Assembly (NCBI GenBank): GCA_905233425.1
Contig: CAJOEC010000070.1
Coordinates: 1-50,280 of the forward strand
From: an uncultured Prevotella sp.
GTDB lineage: Bacteria > Bacteroidota > Bacteroidia > Bacteroidales > Bacteroidaceae
Reading direction: 5' to 3'
Length of the DNA: 50,280 nt
Shown one piece after another: positions 31,999-43,207 of this stretch (position 1 is the first letter of the stretch; each line of letters opens with the position of its first letter). The position numbers and the translations under genes were made by a program. The notes beneath the pieces are model-generated. The model ran no database searches. It saw only the letters and a program-made list of their open reading frames with translations, and was not told the origin of the DNA.

Positions 31999-33161
31999 TG
32001 CAAGCTTATATTGACACCAATATCCTCGTAGACCTGGTACTCGCACGCCAGGAGTTCCTGCCCGATGCCCAGCGCGTCTTCGCCTTGGGCTATGCCGGCG
32101 AGGTGCAGCTTACGGTCTCGGCTCTTTCCTTCGTCAACACCGTCTATCTGGCACGCAAGTACAAGTACCCCCTCGACGAGGTCTATTCCAAGCTCCGCCT
32201 CGTGGCCGACTTCGTGTACGTGGCCGACCTCAGCGGCCAGAAAGTCCTCAGCGGCACCGTTAGCGACATGTCCAAGCTCGACGGCAAGACGCTCATCGGC
32301 ATGGACGTGCTGGAGGACGCCGCCACGAACGACATCGCCGCCCTCGCCACCCGCCTCGACGGCAAGCAGACCAACGTCGCGCTCGCCGATCGCACGCTCT
32401 ACAAGGACGGCGCGTGGAACACGCTGTGCCTGCCGTTCGACGTGGAGGACGGCAACACGGAGGACGGGCTGACCTTCAGCGGCACGCCGCTCACGGGAGC
32501 CACCGTCATGGAGCTGGACGTGGAAGGAACCTACGACACCAACAAGCAGACGGGCCTCGCTACCGATGGCACGCTCTACCTCTACTTCAAGGATGCCAAC
32601 AAGGTCGTGGCCGGTAAACCTTATATTATTAAGTGGGACGGCGACGGCACCAACAACCTCGTGGATCCAGTGTTCACCGAAGTCAGCGTCATCAGCGACG
32701 ACCCGACACCTGCCCAGAGGACGGGCGGCGACGTGGCCTTCACCGGCTCCTACAGCCCCGCCGCCATCGCCGTGGACAACAAGGCATGCCTCTTCCTCGG
32801 TGTGAGCACGGTCAACGGCCAAGAGGTGAGCACGCTCTACTACCCCGACACCTCGAACTATGAGAACTTCCCCAACCTCACAGGTGCCACCGCTGAGAAC
32901 TACTACCTCGGTGCCTTCCGCGCCTACTTCCAGGTTGACCTCGGCAATGGCCTCGGCGTGTACCCCGCACCCACGACAGTACGCTCGTTCGTGCTGAACT
33001 TCGGCGAGGAGGGCGAGGCGCAGGGAATCACGACCACAGATTACACGGATTTCACGGATAAGGCCGGCGCGTGGTACACCATAGACGGCGTGCGCCTCGA
33101 CGGGAAGCCCACGAAGAAGGGATTGTACATCCACGGAGGCCGCAAGGTGGTCATCCCCTAA
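31995..33161 (+). CDS. chimeric ORF: truncated PIN toxin fused to a surface-protein C-terminus
   Basis: The 388-residue frame begins as a PIN-domain (VapC-like) ribonuclease: 'MMQAYIDTNILVDLVLARQEF' with the first metal-binding Asp (residue 7), 'LTVSALSFVNTVYLARKY', and 'KLRLVADFVYVADLSGQKV' up to about residue 80-85. The second half of PIN, with the remaining acidic residues, is absent. From ~residue 110 it is a Prevotella-type surface protein C-terminus: 'LADRTLYKDGAWNTLCLPFDV', then a beta-rich region, ending 'WYTIDGVRLDGKPTKKGLYIHGGRKVVIP', which resembles the C-terminal sorting-type tails of exported proteins. No signal peptide exists, so the surface part cannot be exported. 'TTDYTDFTD' near the end is a translated spacer repeat. 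Probably a non-functional recombination product. Confidence 0.75.
   Translation: MMQAYIDTNILVDLVLARQEFLPDAQRVFALGYAGEVQLTVSALSFVNTVYLARKYKYPLDEVYSKLRLVADFVYVADLSGQKVLSGTVSDMSKLDGKTLIGMDVLEDAATNDIAALATRLDGKQTNVALADRTLYKDGAWNTLCLPFDVEDGNTEDGLTFSGTPLTGATVMELDVEGTYDTNKQTGLATDGTLYLYFKDANKVVAGKPYIIKWDGDGTNNLVDPVFTEVSVISDDPTPAQRTGGDVAFTGSYSPAAIAVDNKACLFLGVSTVNGQEVSTLYYPDTSNYENFPNLTGATAENYYLGAFRAYFQVDLGNGLGVYPAPTTVRSFVLNFGEEGEAQGITTTDYTDFTDKAGAWYTIDGVRLDGKPTKKGLYIHGGRKVVIP
32291..33059. repeat. large cassette bounded by sequences repeated at 33293-33399
   Basis: The 18 bases at 32291-32308 (GCTCATCGGCATGGACGT) recur exactly at 33293-33310, and the 39 bases at 33021-33059 recur exactly at 33361-33399. 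Thus a 769-base and a 107-base segment share both boundaries while their interiors differ. Confidence 0.8.
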
Positions 33162-33862
33162 GGAAGATATTTTGTCTAAGGATTTTAAGGATTAAAAGGA
33201 TAGTCGGCGCAAGTGCCGGTAAATGATAATCCTTATAATCCTTAAAATCCTTAGACATATTATAGTCCCCCGGAGCGAGGTCATCAAGGATGGCTCATCG
33301 GCATGGACGTCATCTGCAAGGGCGACCTCGCCGTGACTTACGCCAGCATCCACATCGGCACAGGGAATCACGACCACAGATTACACGGATTTCACGGATT
33401 ATGTTGCCTATTACAGCGACCACAGATTCCACAGATTACAAGGATCATGTTGGATTGTGCGCAGCAAAAATCTGTGAAATCCAGATTAAACGCATTATAA
33501 CGAAAAGTCTCTTTTTATGGAAACGAATTACCGTAATATCCATAATCTGCCCATAATTGATATAATTAAGGAAATTACGGTTAAATTACGATAATTACGG
33601 AAATTCGTTTCAGACATTATTTGTAAACTTTATTTGGTGTCAGTTCCTAATTATTAATCAAATTCGTGGACAAAATTATGATAATTATTCAAATTCGTTT
33701 CCAAAATATTAATAATGCGTTTGGTGTGCTGTGAAATCTGAGAAATCTGTGGTAGAACAATTACATCGGTGGGAATGTCGCATCACACCGTTATGTGAAA
33801 ATCTAAAGGGAGCGGAACGCTGATTGGTGTTCCGCTCCCTTTGGAATTGTTGTTGTAAGTTC
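33162..33862. other. spacer with gene remnant, inverted repeats and AT-rich tract
   Basis: I find no intact gene in these ~700 bases. A long inverted repeat (33174-33194 / 33235-33256, AAGGATTTTAAGGATT type) with a small inner hairpin follows the chimeric ORF. At 33293-33360 lies a coding remnant (LIGMDVICKGDLAVTYASIH). Then come ACCACAGATTACACGG spacer repeats (33371-33450) and an AT-rich tract with another inverted pair (GAAACGAATTACCGTAAT at 33520-33537 against 33594-33611). The rpoC terminator closes it. Confidence 0.6.
33805..33842 (-). terminator. terminator of the rpoBC operon
   Basis: 14-bp stem AAAGGGAGCGGAAC / GTTCCGCTCCCTTT with an 8-base loop, 20 bases after the rpoC stop on the reverse strand, followed by a short broken T-run (TTTAGATTTT). 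Confidence 0.78.
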
Positions 33863-36800
33863 TTAATCGTCGAGGATTGACTCCTGGACGTAGTCGAGGA
33901 CGTTCTTGCGGTTGGCCTGCATGCGCTCGTACTCCTCCTTCGAGCCGACGATGATCTTCTCGAACTCGCGGAGTCCTGTGCCGGCGGGGATGAGGTGTCC
34001 GCAGATGACGTTCTCCTTCATACCCTCAAGGAAGTCCTGCTTGCCACGGATGGCGGCCTCGTTGAGCACCTTAGTGGTCTCCTGGAAGGATGCGGCCGAC
34101 ATGAACGACTTCGTCTGCAATGCTGCGCGTGTGATACCCTGGAGTATCTGAGTCGACGTTGCGGGCACGGCGTCGCGCACCTGTACGACACGCTTGTCGC
34201 GGCGCTTCAACGAGGTGTTCTCGTCACGCAGACGGCGCACGGTGACTATCTGTCCCTTCTGCAGCTCGGTGCTGTCGCCGGCATCGGTGACAACTTTCTT
34301 GCCCCAGATGCGGTCGTTCTCCTCGGCGAAGTCGAGCTTGTCGACAATCTCCTGCTCGAGGAAGGCGGTGTCGCCCGGATCGTTAATCATCACCTTGCGC
34401 ATCATCTGGCGCACAATAATCTCGAAGTGCTTATCGTTGATCTTGATACCCTGCAGACGGTACACATCCTGCACCTCGTTCACGATGTACTCCTGAACAG
34501 CGGTGGGCCCCTTGATGGCAAGGATGTCGCTCGGAGTGATGGCACCGTCGCTGAGCGGCGTTCCGGCGCGCACGGCATCGTGCTCCTGCACCAGGATCTG
34601 CTTCGACAGCGAGACGAGGTACTTGCGCTGGTCGCCAGCCTTCGAGGTTACAATGATTTCGCGGTTGCCACGCTTCACCTTGCCCATGGTGACCTCGCCG
34701 TCTATCTCGCTGACGATGGCCGGGTTGGATGGGTTGCGGGCCTCGAAGAGTTCCGTGACACGCGGCAGACCGGCGGTGATGTCACCACCCTTGGCGGCTG
34801 CACGCGGAATCTTGACAAGCGTCTCACCAGTGCGGACGGTCTGGCCGTCCTCGACAACTATATGACCTCCCACGGGGAAGTTGTACGTTCCGACCTTGTC
34901 GCCGTTGTCGTCGATGACATCGCAGGTAGGTACTTTCGTCCTGTCCTTCGACTCAGTGACAATCTTCTCGGTCAAGCCCGTAGTATCGTCGGTCTCGGCG
35001 CGGAAGGTAACGCTCTCAATTACGTCGTTGAACTTCAGCCGACCGGCATACTCGGTTACGATGACGGCGTTGAAAGGGTCCCACTGTGCAATCTTGTCGC
35101 CCTTCTTCACCACGTCGCCCTGCTTGAAGTACAGTGAAGCACCGTAGGGCACGTTCACCGTGGAAAGGGCAATCTTGGTGTTGGGGTCGACGAAACGCAG
35201 TTCACCCAGACGGCTGACCACCATCTCGCACTCGCGTCCGTCCTCGTCGAAGGGCACGGTGCGCACCTCCTCGAACTCAAGGCGTGCATTGTCGTATTTT
35301 GCCACTATCGATGCGTTGGCAGCTGCGTTGGCAGCCACACCACCGGCGTGGAACGTACGGAGCGTGAGCTGTGTACCCGGCTCACCGATGGCCTGTGCGG
35401 CGATGACACCGACGGCCTCGCCCTTCTGCACCATTCGGCGCGTGGCAAGGTTACGTCCGTAGCACTTGCGGCAGACGCCCTTCTTCGACTCGCAGGTGAG
35501 CACCGAGCGGATCTCGACCATCTCTATCTCAGCCTTCTCAATCTCAGCGGCCAGTGCCTCGGTGATTTCCTCTCCGGCAGGAACGATGATCTCGCCGGTC
35601 TTGGGGTTGACCACATCGTGAACGCTGACGCGACCCAGGATGCGCTCGGCGAGCGAGGAAATCACTTCGTCGCCACTCTTCAGGGCCGTGCATTCCAGTC
35701 CGCGTAGGGTGCCGCAGTCCTCCTCGGTGATAATAACATCGTGGCTGACGTCGACAAGTCGGCGGGTGAGGTATCCTGCGTCGGCGGTCTTCATGGCAGT
35801 ATCGGCAAGACCCTTACGGGCACCGTGGGTGGAGATGAAGTACTCCAGCACTGACATGCCCTCCTTGAAGTTCGACAGAATGGGGTTCTCAATGATCTGG
35901 TGACCCTCGGCACCTGCTTTCTGAGGCTTGGCCATCAGACCGCGGATACCTGAGAGCTGCTTGATTTGGTCCTTACTACCACGGGCGCCAGAGTCGAGCA
36001 TCATGAACACGGCGTTGAAGCCCTGGTCGGCCTCGGTCATCTGCTTCATCAGGATGTTACCGATGTCGTTGTTCACGTGCGTCCAAGTGTCGATGACCTG
36101 GTTGTAGCGCTCGTTGTCGGTGATGAAGCCCATGTTGTAGTTGTCGGTAATCTGCTGTACCTCAGCATTACCTTTCTGGATGAGTTCGGCCTTCTCCTTC
36201 GGGATGATGATGTCATCGAGGTTGAACGACAGTCCTGCCACGTATGCCATGCGGTAGCCTAAGTTCTTGATACCGTCGAGGAACTCACATGCCTCTGCGA
36301 AGCCCACATTCTCAATGACGTTGGCAATGATGTCGCGCAGCGATTTCTTTGAGATGACGGTATTGACATATCCCACCTGCGGCGGCACGATGCCATTGAC
36401 GATGACGCGACCAACAGACGTCTCGACCTGATGGCGCACTTTCAGTCCGTCGATAATGTCATCGACCATGACCTTCACCTGTGCGTGGAGGTCGCACTTG
36501 CCCTCATTGTGGGCAATGATGGCCTCCTCCGGACCGTAGAACGACAGTCCCTCACCCTTTGCCCCCGGACGGATCTTCGTGATATAATAGAGTCCGAGCA
36601 CCATGTCCTGCGAAGGCACGGTGATAGGCGCACCGTTGGCAGGGTTGAGGATGTTGTGGCTCTGCAACATGAGCAGCTGGGCTTCAAGGATGGCCTCATT
36701 GCTGAGGGGGAGGTGAACAGCCATCTGGTCACCGTCGAAGTCGGCGTTGAAGGCCGTACATGCCAGAGGATGAAGCTGGATGGCCTTACCCTCGATGAGT

Positions 36801-38191
36801 TTCGGCTGGAATGCCTGTATACCGAGACGGTGCAGCGTAGGAGCACGGTTGAGGAGCACAGGATGTCCGCGCATGACGTTCTCCAGAATGTCCCAGATGA
36901 CGGGTTCGCGACGGTCGACGATACGCTTGGCGCTCTTGACGGTCTTCACGATGCCGCGCTCAATAAGCTTGCGGATGATGAACGGCTTGTAGAGCTCGGC
37001 GGCCATGAGCTTTGGCAGACCACACTCGCCCATCTTCAGCTCAGGGCCGACGACAATAACGCTTCGTGCGGAGTAGTCGACACGCTTACCCAGAAGGTTC
37101 TGACGGAAGCGGCCCTGCTTACCTTTCAGTGAGTCGCTGAGAGATTTCAGCGGGCGGTTGCTCTCGCTCTTCACGGCCGACGACTTGCGGCTGTTGTCGA
37201 AGAGAGAGTCGACGGCCTCCTGAAGCATACGCTTCTCGTTGCGGAGGATGACTTCGGGAGCCTTGATCTCCATGAGGCGCTTCAGGCGGTTATTGCGGAT
37301 GATGACACGACGGTAGAGGTCGTTAAGGTCGCTGGTGGCGAAACGTCCACCATCAAGCGGCACGAGGGGGCGCAGCTCAGGGGGAGTCACGGGGATGATC
37401 TTCATAATCATCCACTCCGGGCGGTTGACACCCCGCTCAACACTCTGACGGAATGCCTCAACCACCTGCAGACGTTTCAAGGCCTCATTCTTGCGCTGCT
37501 GAGAACCGTCGGTGTTTGCACGGTCACGAAGCTCGTAGCTCAGTGAGTCAAGGTCGAGCGTGGAGAGCAGCTCATAGATGGCCTCGGCTCCCATTTTGGC
37601 AACGAACTTGTTGGGGTCGCTGTCCTCGAGCATCCAGTTGTCTTCCGACAGCTGGTTGTCGTAGATGTCGTTGTATTCCTCCTCTGAGAGAAGGTCGAAC
37701 TTCTGTGAACCCAACAGAGGCTCACCGTCGGCATTCTTCCGCCCCTCCAATGGTCCCGGATTGATAACCACGTAGCGCTCGTAGTATATCACGGCATCCA
37801 GTTTCTTCGTGGGCATGCCCAGAAGGTATCCAATCTTGTTGGGCAGCGAACGGAAATACCATATATGTGCCACGGGCACTACCAATTCGATGTGTCCGCT
37901 GCGCTCACGGCGCACTTTTTTCTCTGTCACCTCAACACCGCAGCGGTCGCACACAATACCCTTGTAGCGTATGCGTTTGTACTTGCCGCAGGCGCACTCA
38001 TAGTCCTTGGTAGGGCCGAAGATGCGCTCGCAGAACAGTCCGTCGCGCTCGGGTTTGTATGTGCGGTAGTTGATGGTCTCTGGCTTGGTGACCTCGCCAA
38101 ACGAGTTCTCCAGTATCTGTTCGGGAGAAGCAAGTCCGATGGTTATTTTGGTGAAGTTATTCTTCTGCTTTGAATCTTTCTTGAAAGCCAT
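33863..38191 (-). CDS. rpoC: DNA-directed RNA polymerase subunit beta'
   Basis: Catalytic subunit of 1442 residues. Near the N-terminus a zinc-binding stretch '[20 protein letters not shown]' is intact. The active-site NADFDGDQM (residues ~481-489) carries the three Mg-binding Asp. '[11 protein letters not shown]' region and the second zinc cluster '[13 protein letters not shown]' are present, and the trigger loop and C-terminal jaw are complete. Length fits Bacteroidetes. It follows rpoB after an 87-base spacer containing ATTTACGATTTACAAATT repeats and ends at a strong hairpin. Confidence 0.98.
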   Translation of the reverse strand: MAFKKDSKQKNNFTKITIGLASPEQILENSFGEVTKPETINYRTYKPERDGLFCERIFGPTKDYECACGKYKRIRYKGIVCDRCGVEVTEKKVRRERSGHIELVVPVAHIWYFRSLPNKIGYLLGMPTKKLDAVIYYERYVVINPGPLEGRKNADGEPLLGSQKFDLLSEEEYNDIYDNQLSEDNWMLEDSDPNKFVAKMGAEAIYELLSTLDLDSLSYELRDRANTDGSQQRKNEALKRLQVVEAFRQSVERGVNRPEWMIMKIIPVTPPELRPLVPLDGGRFATSDLNDLYRRVIIRNNRLKRLMEIKAPEVILRNEKRMLQEAVDSLFDNSRKSSAVKSESNRPLKSLSDSLKGKQGRFRQNLLGKRVDYSARSVIVVGPELKMGECGLPKLMAAELYKPFIIRKLIERGIVKTVKSAKRIVDRREPVIWDILENVMRGHPVLLNRAPTLHRLGIQAFQPKLIEGKAIQLHPLACTAFNADFDGDQMAVHLPLSNEAILEAQLLMLQSHNILNPANGAPITVPSQDMVLGLYYITKIRPGAKGEGLSFYGPEEAIIAHNEGKCDLHAQVKVMVDDIIDGLKVRHQVETSVGRVIVNGIVPPQVGYVNTVISKKSLRDIIANVIENVGFAEACEFLDGIKNLGYRMAYVAGLSFNLDDIIIPKEKAELIQKGNAEVQQITDNYNMGFITDNERYNQVIDTWTHVNNDIGNILMKQMTEADQGFNAVFMMLDSGARGSKDQIKQLSGIRGLMAKPQKAGAEGHQIIENPILSNFKEGMSVLEYFISTHGARKGLADTAMKTADAGYLTRRLVDVSHDVIITEEDCGTLRGLECTALKSGDEVISSLAERILGRVSVHDVVNPKTGEIIVPAGEEITEALAAEIEKAEIEMVEIRSVLTCESKKGVCRKCYGRNLATRRMVQKGEAVGVIAAQAIGEPGTQLTLRTFHAGGVAANAAANASIVAKYDNARLEFEEVRTVPFDEDGRECEMVVSRLGELRFVDPNTKIALSTVNVPYGASLYFKQGDVVKKGDKIAQWDPFNAVIVTEYAGRLKFNDVIESVTFRAETDDTTGLTEKIVTESKDRTKVPTCDVIDDNGDKVGTYNFPVGGHIVVEDGQTVRTGETLVKIPRAAAKGGDITAGLPRVTELFEARNPSNPAIVSEIDGEVTMGKVKRGNREIIVTSKAGDQRKYLVSLSKQILVQEHDAVRAGTPLSDGAITPSDILAIKGPTAVQEYIVNEVQDVYRLQGIKINDKHFEIIVRQMMRKVMINDPGDTAFLEQEIVDKLDFAEENDRIWGKKVVTDAGDSTELQKGQIVTVRRLRDENTSLKRRDKRVVQVRDAVPATSTQILQGITRAALQTKSFMSAASFQETTKVLNEAAIRGKQDFLEGMKENVICGHLIPAGTGLREFEKIIVGSKEEYERMQANRKNVLDYVQESILDD

Positions 38192-38278
38192 ATCTCAATT
38201 TACGATTTACAAATTTTCGATTTACGATTGAAGTGCGTCAGCAAATTGCTCGCTTATCGCTCTTCACTTTTCACTTTC

Positions 38279-41200
38279 TCAGTCGAGCGTCACGCTTAGG
38301 CCGAGGCCGCGCAGTTCGTGCAGCAGCACGTTAAGCGACTCCGGTATGCCTGGCGTAGGCATGGGTTCGCCCTTTACGATGGCTTCGTATGCCTTTGAAC
38401 GCCCGACGGTATCATCAGACTTGATAGTAAGTATTTCCTGCAACACATGGCTGGCACCGAAGGCTTCGAGAGCCCAGACCTCCATCTCTCCGAAACGCTG
38501 TCCGCCGAACTGGGCCTTACCGCCGAGCGGCTGCTGGGTGATGAGGCTGTACGGGCCTATGGAGCGTGCGTGCATCTTGTCCTCGACCATGTGGCCCAGT
38601 TTCAGGAAGTAGGTTATTCCCACTGTTGCCGGCTGGTCGAAGCGTTCTCCTGTCTCTCCGTCATAGAGGTAGGTGGAGCAGAGGCGTGGCAGTCCGGCCT
38701 TGTCGGTCCATTCGGCCAGGTCGTCGAGCTTGGCACCGTCGAATATCGGGGTGGCAAACTTCACGCCCATCTTCTTTCCTGCTGCGCCGAGGATTGCCTC
38801 GAATATCTGTCCGAGGTTCATTCGTGAGGGCACACCGAGCGGGTTGAGCACCAAGTCAACGGGACGACCGTCCTCAAGGAACGGCATGTCCTCCTGGCGC
38901 ACCACCTTCGACACAATGCCCTTGTTGCCGTGACGTCCGGCGAGCTTGTCGCCCACACCGATCTTACGCTTCTTTGCAACGTAGACCTTGGCCATCTGCA
39001 GGATGCCAGAGGGTAGCTCGTCACCGATGGTGATGGCAAACTTACGACGCTTCATCTCAGCATCGAGCAGTTTGTATTTCTTCATGTAGTTGATAATGAG
39101 CTGGGCGATGAGCTTGTTCTTGTGCTCGTCGTTGGTCCAGTCGCTGGTCTGCACGTCGCCATACTCCAGGTTACGCAGGCCGGTGATGGTGAACTTGGCA
39201 CCCTTGGTGATAATCTCGGCACCAGTGTAGTCCTTCACTCCCATTGAGGTCTTGTTCTTGGTCAGCTCATGCAGTTTGTCCACAAGGATGTCCTTCAGGT
39301 CATCGACCTTTGCCTCGTATTCATCGTCAATCTTTGCAAGGATCTGTTTGTCCTGCATCTTTGTCTGACGTGTCTTGATGGCCTTTGCAAACATCTTCTT
39401 GTCAATAATCACACCCGAGAGCGATGGGTTGGCCTTCAGCGACGAGTCTTTCACGTCGCCGGCCTTGTCGCCGAAGATGGCGCGAAGCAGTTTCTCCTCT
39501 GGCGAGGGGTCACTTTCTCCCTTAGGCGAAATCTTGCCGATGAGGATGTCGCCCGGCTCCACACGTGCACCTACTCGGATGACGCCGTTCTCGTCGAGGT
39601 CTTTTGTGGCCTCCTCAGAAACGTTGGGTATGTCGCTGGTGAACTCCTCTACGCCTCGTTTTGTCTCACGGACATCGAGTGAATATTCATCTACATGGAC
39701 AGAAGTCAGTATGTCTTCACGAACGATACGCTCATTGAGCACGATGGCATCCTCGTAGTTGTAGCCTTTCCACGGCATGTATGCCACGAGCAGGTTGCGT
39801 CCCAGTGCGAGTTCGCCGTTTTCGGTGGCATAGCCCTCGGTGAGTATGTCGCCTTTCTTCACACGCTGTCCCTTGTCGCAGATAGGACGCAGGTCGATAG
39901 TCATGTTCTGGTTGGTGCGGCGGAACTTTGATATGCGGTACTCTTTCAATGCTGGTTCGAAGGAAACGAACTCCTCGTCTTCGGTGCGGTCGTAAAGTAT
40001 GCGGATGGTGGTAGCATCAACATATTCTATTGTACCGTCGCCCTCGGCGGTAATCATCGTACGTGAGTCCTCGCACACCTGTTTTTCTATACCTGTGCCA
40101 ACGATGGGAGCCTCGTTGTGGAGTAGGGGCACAGCCTGACGCATCATGTTCGAGCCCATGAGTGCGCGGTGGGCATCGTCGTGCTCCAAGAAAGGAATGA
40201 GCGATGCTGCGATAGATGCTATCTGCTGTGGCGACACGTCCATGAGGTCCACCTCCGATGGTGGCACCACGGGGAAGTCGGCATCCTGACGGCATTTCAC
40301 CACGTCGCGGATAAATGTTCCGTCGTCGTTGAGCGGGGCGTTGCCCTGGCCTATGACATGCTCAGCCTCCTCTTCAGCAGTAAGGTAGACAATCTCGTCG
40401 TTGTTAAGGTTTGCCACGCTGTTCTCCACCTTGCGGTAAGGTGTCTGTATGAAGCCCAGCTCGTTGATCTTTGCATAGACGCAGAGCGAGGAGATAAGAC
40501 CGATGTTCGGCCCTTCAGGGCTTTCGATAGGACAGAGACGGCCATAGTGTGTATAGTGCACGTCGCGCACCTCGAATCCGGCACGCTCACGCGACAGACC
40601 GCCAGGGCCGAGAGCAGAGAGACGACGCTTGTGTGTCACCTCGGCCAGCGGGTTCGTCTGGTCCATGAACTGGCTCAGCGGGTTTGTTCCGAAGAACGAG
40701 TTGATAACGCTCGAAATGGTTTTGGCGTTGATAAGGTCGGTTGGAGTAAACACCTCATTGTCGCGCACATTCATGCGTTCACGGATTGTGCGGCTCATGC
40801 GTGCCAGACCGATGCTGAACTGATTTGAAAGCTGCTCGCCGACAGTACGGACGCGACGGTTCGACAAATGGTCGATATCGTCGACAGCAGCCTTAGAGTT
40901 GATAAGCTGTATGAGGTATTTTATGATTTCTATGATATCCTCCTTTGTGAGCACCCTAACTGCCATGTCGGTGTCAAGCCCCAGCTTTTTGTTGATGCGG
41001 TAGCGGCCAACATCGCCCAAGTCGTAACGCTTGTCGCTGAAGAACAGGTTCTGTATGACTTCACGGGCGGAAGCATCGTCGGCAGGGTCTGCATTGCGCA
41101 GCTGGCGGTAGATGTAGAGCACGGCCTCCTTCTCTGAGTTCGACGGGTCTTTGGCCAGGGTGTTGAAGATGATGCTGTAGTCCTGGGCAATGCCTTCGTT

Positions 41201-42091
41201 CTTATGGACGAGTATGGTCTGTGCACCGCTCTCCAGAATATCCAGCATGTTCTCCTCGGTTATTTCTGTGTCACGCTTGATGATAACCTCATTGCGCTCT
41301 ATTGACACAACCTCGCCGGTATCTTCATCGACGAAGTCCTCGTTCCAACTCTTCAGAACATTACCAGCGAGTTTGGAACCAATAACCTCCTTTAACGACT
41401 TCTTGTTCACCTTAACCTCTTCAGCAAGGTCGAAAATAGAAAGAATGTCCTTATCATTCTCAAAACCTATGGCACGCAACAGAGTGGTGACCGGAAGCTT
41501 CTTCTTACGGTCGATGTAGGCGTACATCACGTTATTGATGTCAGTGGCAAACTCTATCCATGAGCCTTTGAAAGGGATAATGCGTGCAGAATAGAGAAGT
41601 GTGCCGTTGGCATGTACACTCTGGCCGAAGAACACGCCCGGCGAGCGGTGCAATTGCGACACGACAACACGCTCGGCGCCGTTGATGACAAATGTGCCGT
41701 TGGCCGTCATATAAGGAATGGGACCAAGGAACACATCTTGTATCACAGTTCCGAAATCCTCGTGGTCTGGGTCTGTGCAATACAGTTTCAGCTTTGCCTT
41801 CAGGGGCACGCTATAAGTCAATCCACGCTCCAAGCACTCTTCGATGGAGTAACGCGGCGGGTCGATATAGTAGTCGAGGAACTCAAGGACGAAATTGTTT
41901 CGCGTATCAGTGATAGGGAAATTCTCGGAGAACACCTTGTAGAGTCCGTCATTCTTGCGTTCCTCGGGCGGTGTGTCTAACTGTAGGAAATCTTGGAATG
42001 ATTTCAGCTGCACGTCGAGGAAGTCTGGCAGTGGCATGGGGTTTTTCACGCTGCCGAAATTCACTCTGTTGTTGATTGTCTTTGATGCCAT
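38279..42091 (-). CDS. rpoB: DNA-directed RNA polymerase subunit beta
   Basis: 1270-residue subunit beta. The rifampicin-binding region '[34 protein letters not shown]' region is wild-type in appearance (Gln, Asp, His, Ser positions present). '[19 protein letters not shown]' and '[18 protein letters not shown]' are catalytic-core marks; the C-terminus '[24 protein letters not shown]' is the clamp anchor shared with beta'. It begins ~138 bases after the rplL stop, with a terminator-like hairpin in between. Confidence 0.98.
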   Translation of the reverse strand: MASKTINNRVNFGSVKNPMPLPDFLDVQLKSFQDFLQLDTPPEERKNDGLYKVFSENFPITDTRNNFVLEFLDYYIDPPRYSIEECLERGLTYSVPLKAKLKLYCTDPDHEDFGTVIQDVFLGPIPYMTANGTFVINGAERVVVSQLHRSPGVFFGQSVHANGTLLYSARIIPFKGSWIEFATDINNVMYAYIDRKKKLPVTTLLRAIGFENDKDILSIFDLAEEVKVNKKSLKEVIGSKLAGNVLKSWNEDFVDEDTGEVVSIERNEVIIKRDTEITEENMLDILESGAQTILVHKNEGIAQDYSIIFNTLAKDPSNSEKEAVLYIYRQLRNADPADDASAREVIQNLFFSDKRYDLGDVGRYRINKKLGLDTDMAVRVLTKEDIIEIIKYLIQLINSKAAVDDIDHLSNRRVRTVGEQLSNQFSIGLARMSRTIRERMNVRDNEVFTPTDLINAKTISSVINSFFGTNPLSQFMDQTNPLAEVTHKRRLSALGPGGLSRERAGFEVRDVHYTHYGRLCPIESPEGPNIGLISSLCVYAKINELGFIQTPYRKVENSVANLNNDEIVYLTAEEEAEHVIGQGNAPLNDDGTFIRDVVKCRQDADFPVVPPSEVDLMDVSPQQIASIAASLIPFLEHDDAHRALMGSNMMRQAVPLLHNEAPIVGTGIEKQVCEDSRTMITAEGDGTIEYVDATTIRILYDRTEDEEFVSFEPALKEYRISKFRRTNQNMTIDLRPICDKGQRVKKGDILTEGYATENGELALGRNLLVAYMPWKGYNYEDAIVLNERIVREDILTSVHVDEYSLDVRETKRGVEEFTSDIPNVSEEATKDLDENGVIRVGARVEPGDILIGKISPKGESDPSPEEKLLRAIFGDKAGDVKDSSLKANPSLSGVIIDKKMFAKAIKTRQTKMQDKQILAKIDDEYEAKVDDLKDILVDKLHELTKNKTSMGVKDYTGAEIITKGAKFTITGLRNLEYGDVQTSDWTNDEHKNKLIAQLIINYMKKYKLLDAEMKRRKFAITIGDELPSGILQMAKVYVAKKRKIGVGDKLAGRHGNKGIVSKVVRQEDMPFLEDGRPVDLVLNPLGVPSRMNLGQIFEAILGAAGKKMGVKFATPIFDGAKLDDLAEWTDKAGLPRLCSTYLYDGETGERFDQPATVGITYFLKLGHMVEDKMHARSIGPYSLITQQPLGGKAQFGGQRFGEMEVWALEAFGASHVLQEILTIKSDDTVGRSKAYEAIVKGEPMPTPGIPESLNVLLHELRGLGLSVTLD

Positions 42092-42174
42092 TTCTGTTTG
42101 ATATGGAGTTAAAAGGAGTGATAAGGAGTTGAAGCGGAGTAATAACTCCTTTAAGATATTTTAGACGAAAAAGC

Positions 42175-42201
42175 TGGGAACCCTCTACTGGAGAGTTCCC
42201 A
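42175..42201 (-). terminator. terminator-like hairpin (attenuator) between rplL and rpoB
   Basis: On the reverse strand TGGGAACTCTCC-AGTA-GAGGGTTCCCA forms a stem of about 11 bp, followed by GCTTTTTCG. It lies 28 bases after the rplL stop and ~84 before rpoB. Partial termination between ribosomal protein and polymerase genes is known from E. coli at the same place; here it is inferred from structure. Confidence 0.65.
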
Positions 42202-42228
42202 ACTGTTGGTTTATTGTAGCATGAGAGC

Positions 42229-42609
42229 TTACTTGAGCTCAACCTCGGCACCAGCGGCCTCGATAAGCTTCTTCAGGTTCTCAGCCTCTTCCTTCGACAG
42301 GCCTTCCTTAACGGTAGCGGGAGCACCGTCAACGAGATCCTTAGCCTCCTTCAGTCCAAGACCGCAAGCTTCCTTAACAGCCTTCACGACCTGAAGCTTA
42401 GCTGCACCTGCAGACTTCAGAACCACGTCGAATGAGGTCTTCTCCTCAACAGCCTCAGCAGCACCACCAGCGGCGGGGCCAGCAGCCACTGCAACAGCTG
42501 CAGCAGCAGGCTCAATTCCATACTCGTCCTTCAGGACTGTTGCCAACTCGTTTACTTCCTTCACAGTCAGATTGACCAACTGCTCAGCAATAGCTTTAAT
42601 ATCTGCCAT
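42229..42609 (-). CDS. rplL: 50S ribosomal protein L7/L12
   Basis: Stalk protein of 126 residues that recruits translation factors. N-terminal dimerisation helices ('[23 protein letters not shown]'), an Ala/Gly-rich hinge ('[15 protein letters not shown]'), and the globular C-terminal domain ('[22 protein letters not shown]...[15 protein letters not shown]') are all present. Lies 55 bases after rplJ. Confidence 0.97.
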   Translation of the reverse strand: MADIKAIAEQLVNLTVKEVNELATVLKDEYGIEPAAAAVAVAAGPAAGGAAEAVEEKTSFDVVLKSAGAAKLQVVKAVKEACGLGLKEAKDLVDGAPATVKEGLSKEEAENLKKLIEAAGAEVELK

Positions 42610-42664
42610 TTTATTTAAATGTTTTTAATTGTTTTTAATGTTGATGTTGATTTGATTATTTCGC

Positions 42665-43186
42665 TTATTTGTTACGCTCAGCGATAGCGTCAAGCAGTCC
42701 ATGGATCTTGCCACCGGCATTGAGGCCTGACATGACATTCTTGATAGGCGACTGCAGCAAAGCCACAACGTCGGCAATAAGCTCGTTCTTGCTCTTGATG
42801 GCGACAAGCTCGGGGAGTTTGTCAGCACCCACGAAGAAACTCTCTTCGGCAAATGCGCCTTTCAGTGCAGGAATCTCCTGCTTCTTATCCTTATATTCCT
42901 TGAGCAGTTTAGCAGGCACATTGGCTGTCTGGGTGAACATCAGAGCAGTGTTGCCCTTCAGACATTCATACAGCGGCGAGAAATCTATCTCTGAAGCCTC
43001 GAAAGCCTTGTGAAGCAGCTTGTTTTTAACCACGAGCAGCTTCACTTCGTTCTTGAAGCACTTGCGGCGCAAGTCGCTTGTCTGCTCAGCATTGAGACCC
43101 GTGAGGTCTACCAGGTAGAAATGAGCATACTCCTTGAGTTTCTCACCAAGTTCTACGATAATAGTATCTTTTACTTCCTTTTTCAT
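42665..43186 (-). CDS. rplJ: 50S ribosomal protein L10
   Basis: Stalk base protein of 173 residues that binds 23S rRNA and carries L7/L12 dimers. N-terminal rRNA-binding domain ('YLVDLTGLNAEQTSDLRRKC', 'LLVVKNKLLHKAFE') and C-terminal helix for L7/L12 are visible. The spacer to rplA is only 21 bases, leaving no room for the long L10 autoregulatory leader known from E. coli. Confidence 0.97.
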   Translation of the reverse strand: MKKEVKDTIIVELGEKLKEYAHFYLVDLTGLNAEQTSDLRRKCFKNEVKLLVVKNKLLHKAFEASEIDFSPLYECLKGNTALMFTQTANVPAKLLKEYKDKKQEIPALKGAFAEESFFVGADKLPELVAIKSKNELIADVVALLQSPIKNVMSGLNAGGKIHGLLDAIAERNK

Positions 43187-43207
43187 TTGTCTAATCTTTT
43201 TTACGGG

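Noticed and set aside
31659..33134. 491-residue reverse frame over the antitoxin and chimeric ORF
   Set aside because: Shadow composition and no family; the forward strand has ATGA-coupled genes with recognisable PIN and surface-protein motifs.
43187..43207. L10-type autoregulatory leader before rplJ
   Set aside because: The spacer is only 21 bases, too short for the structured leader.
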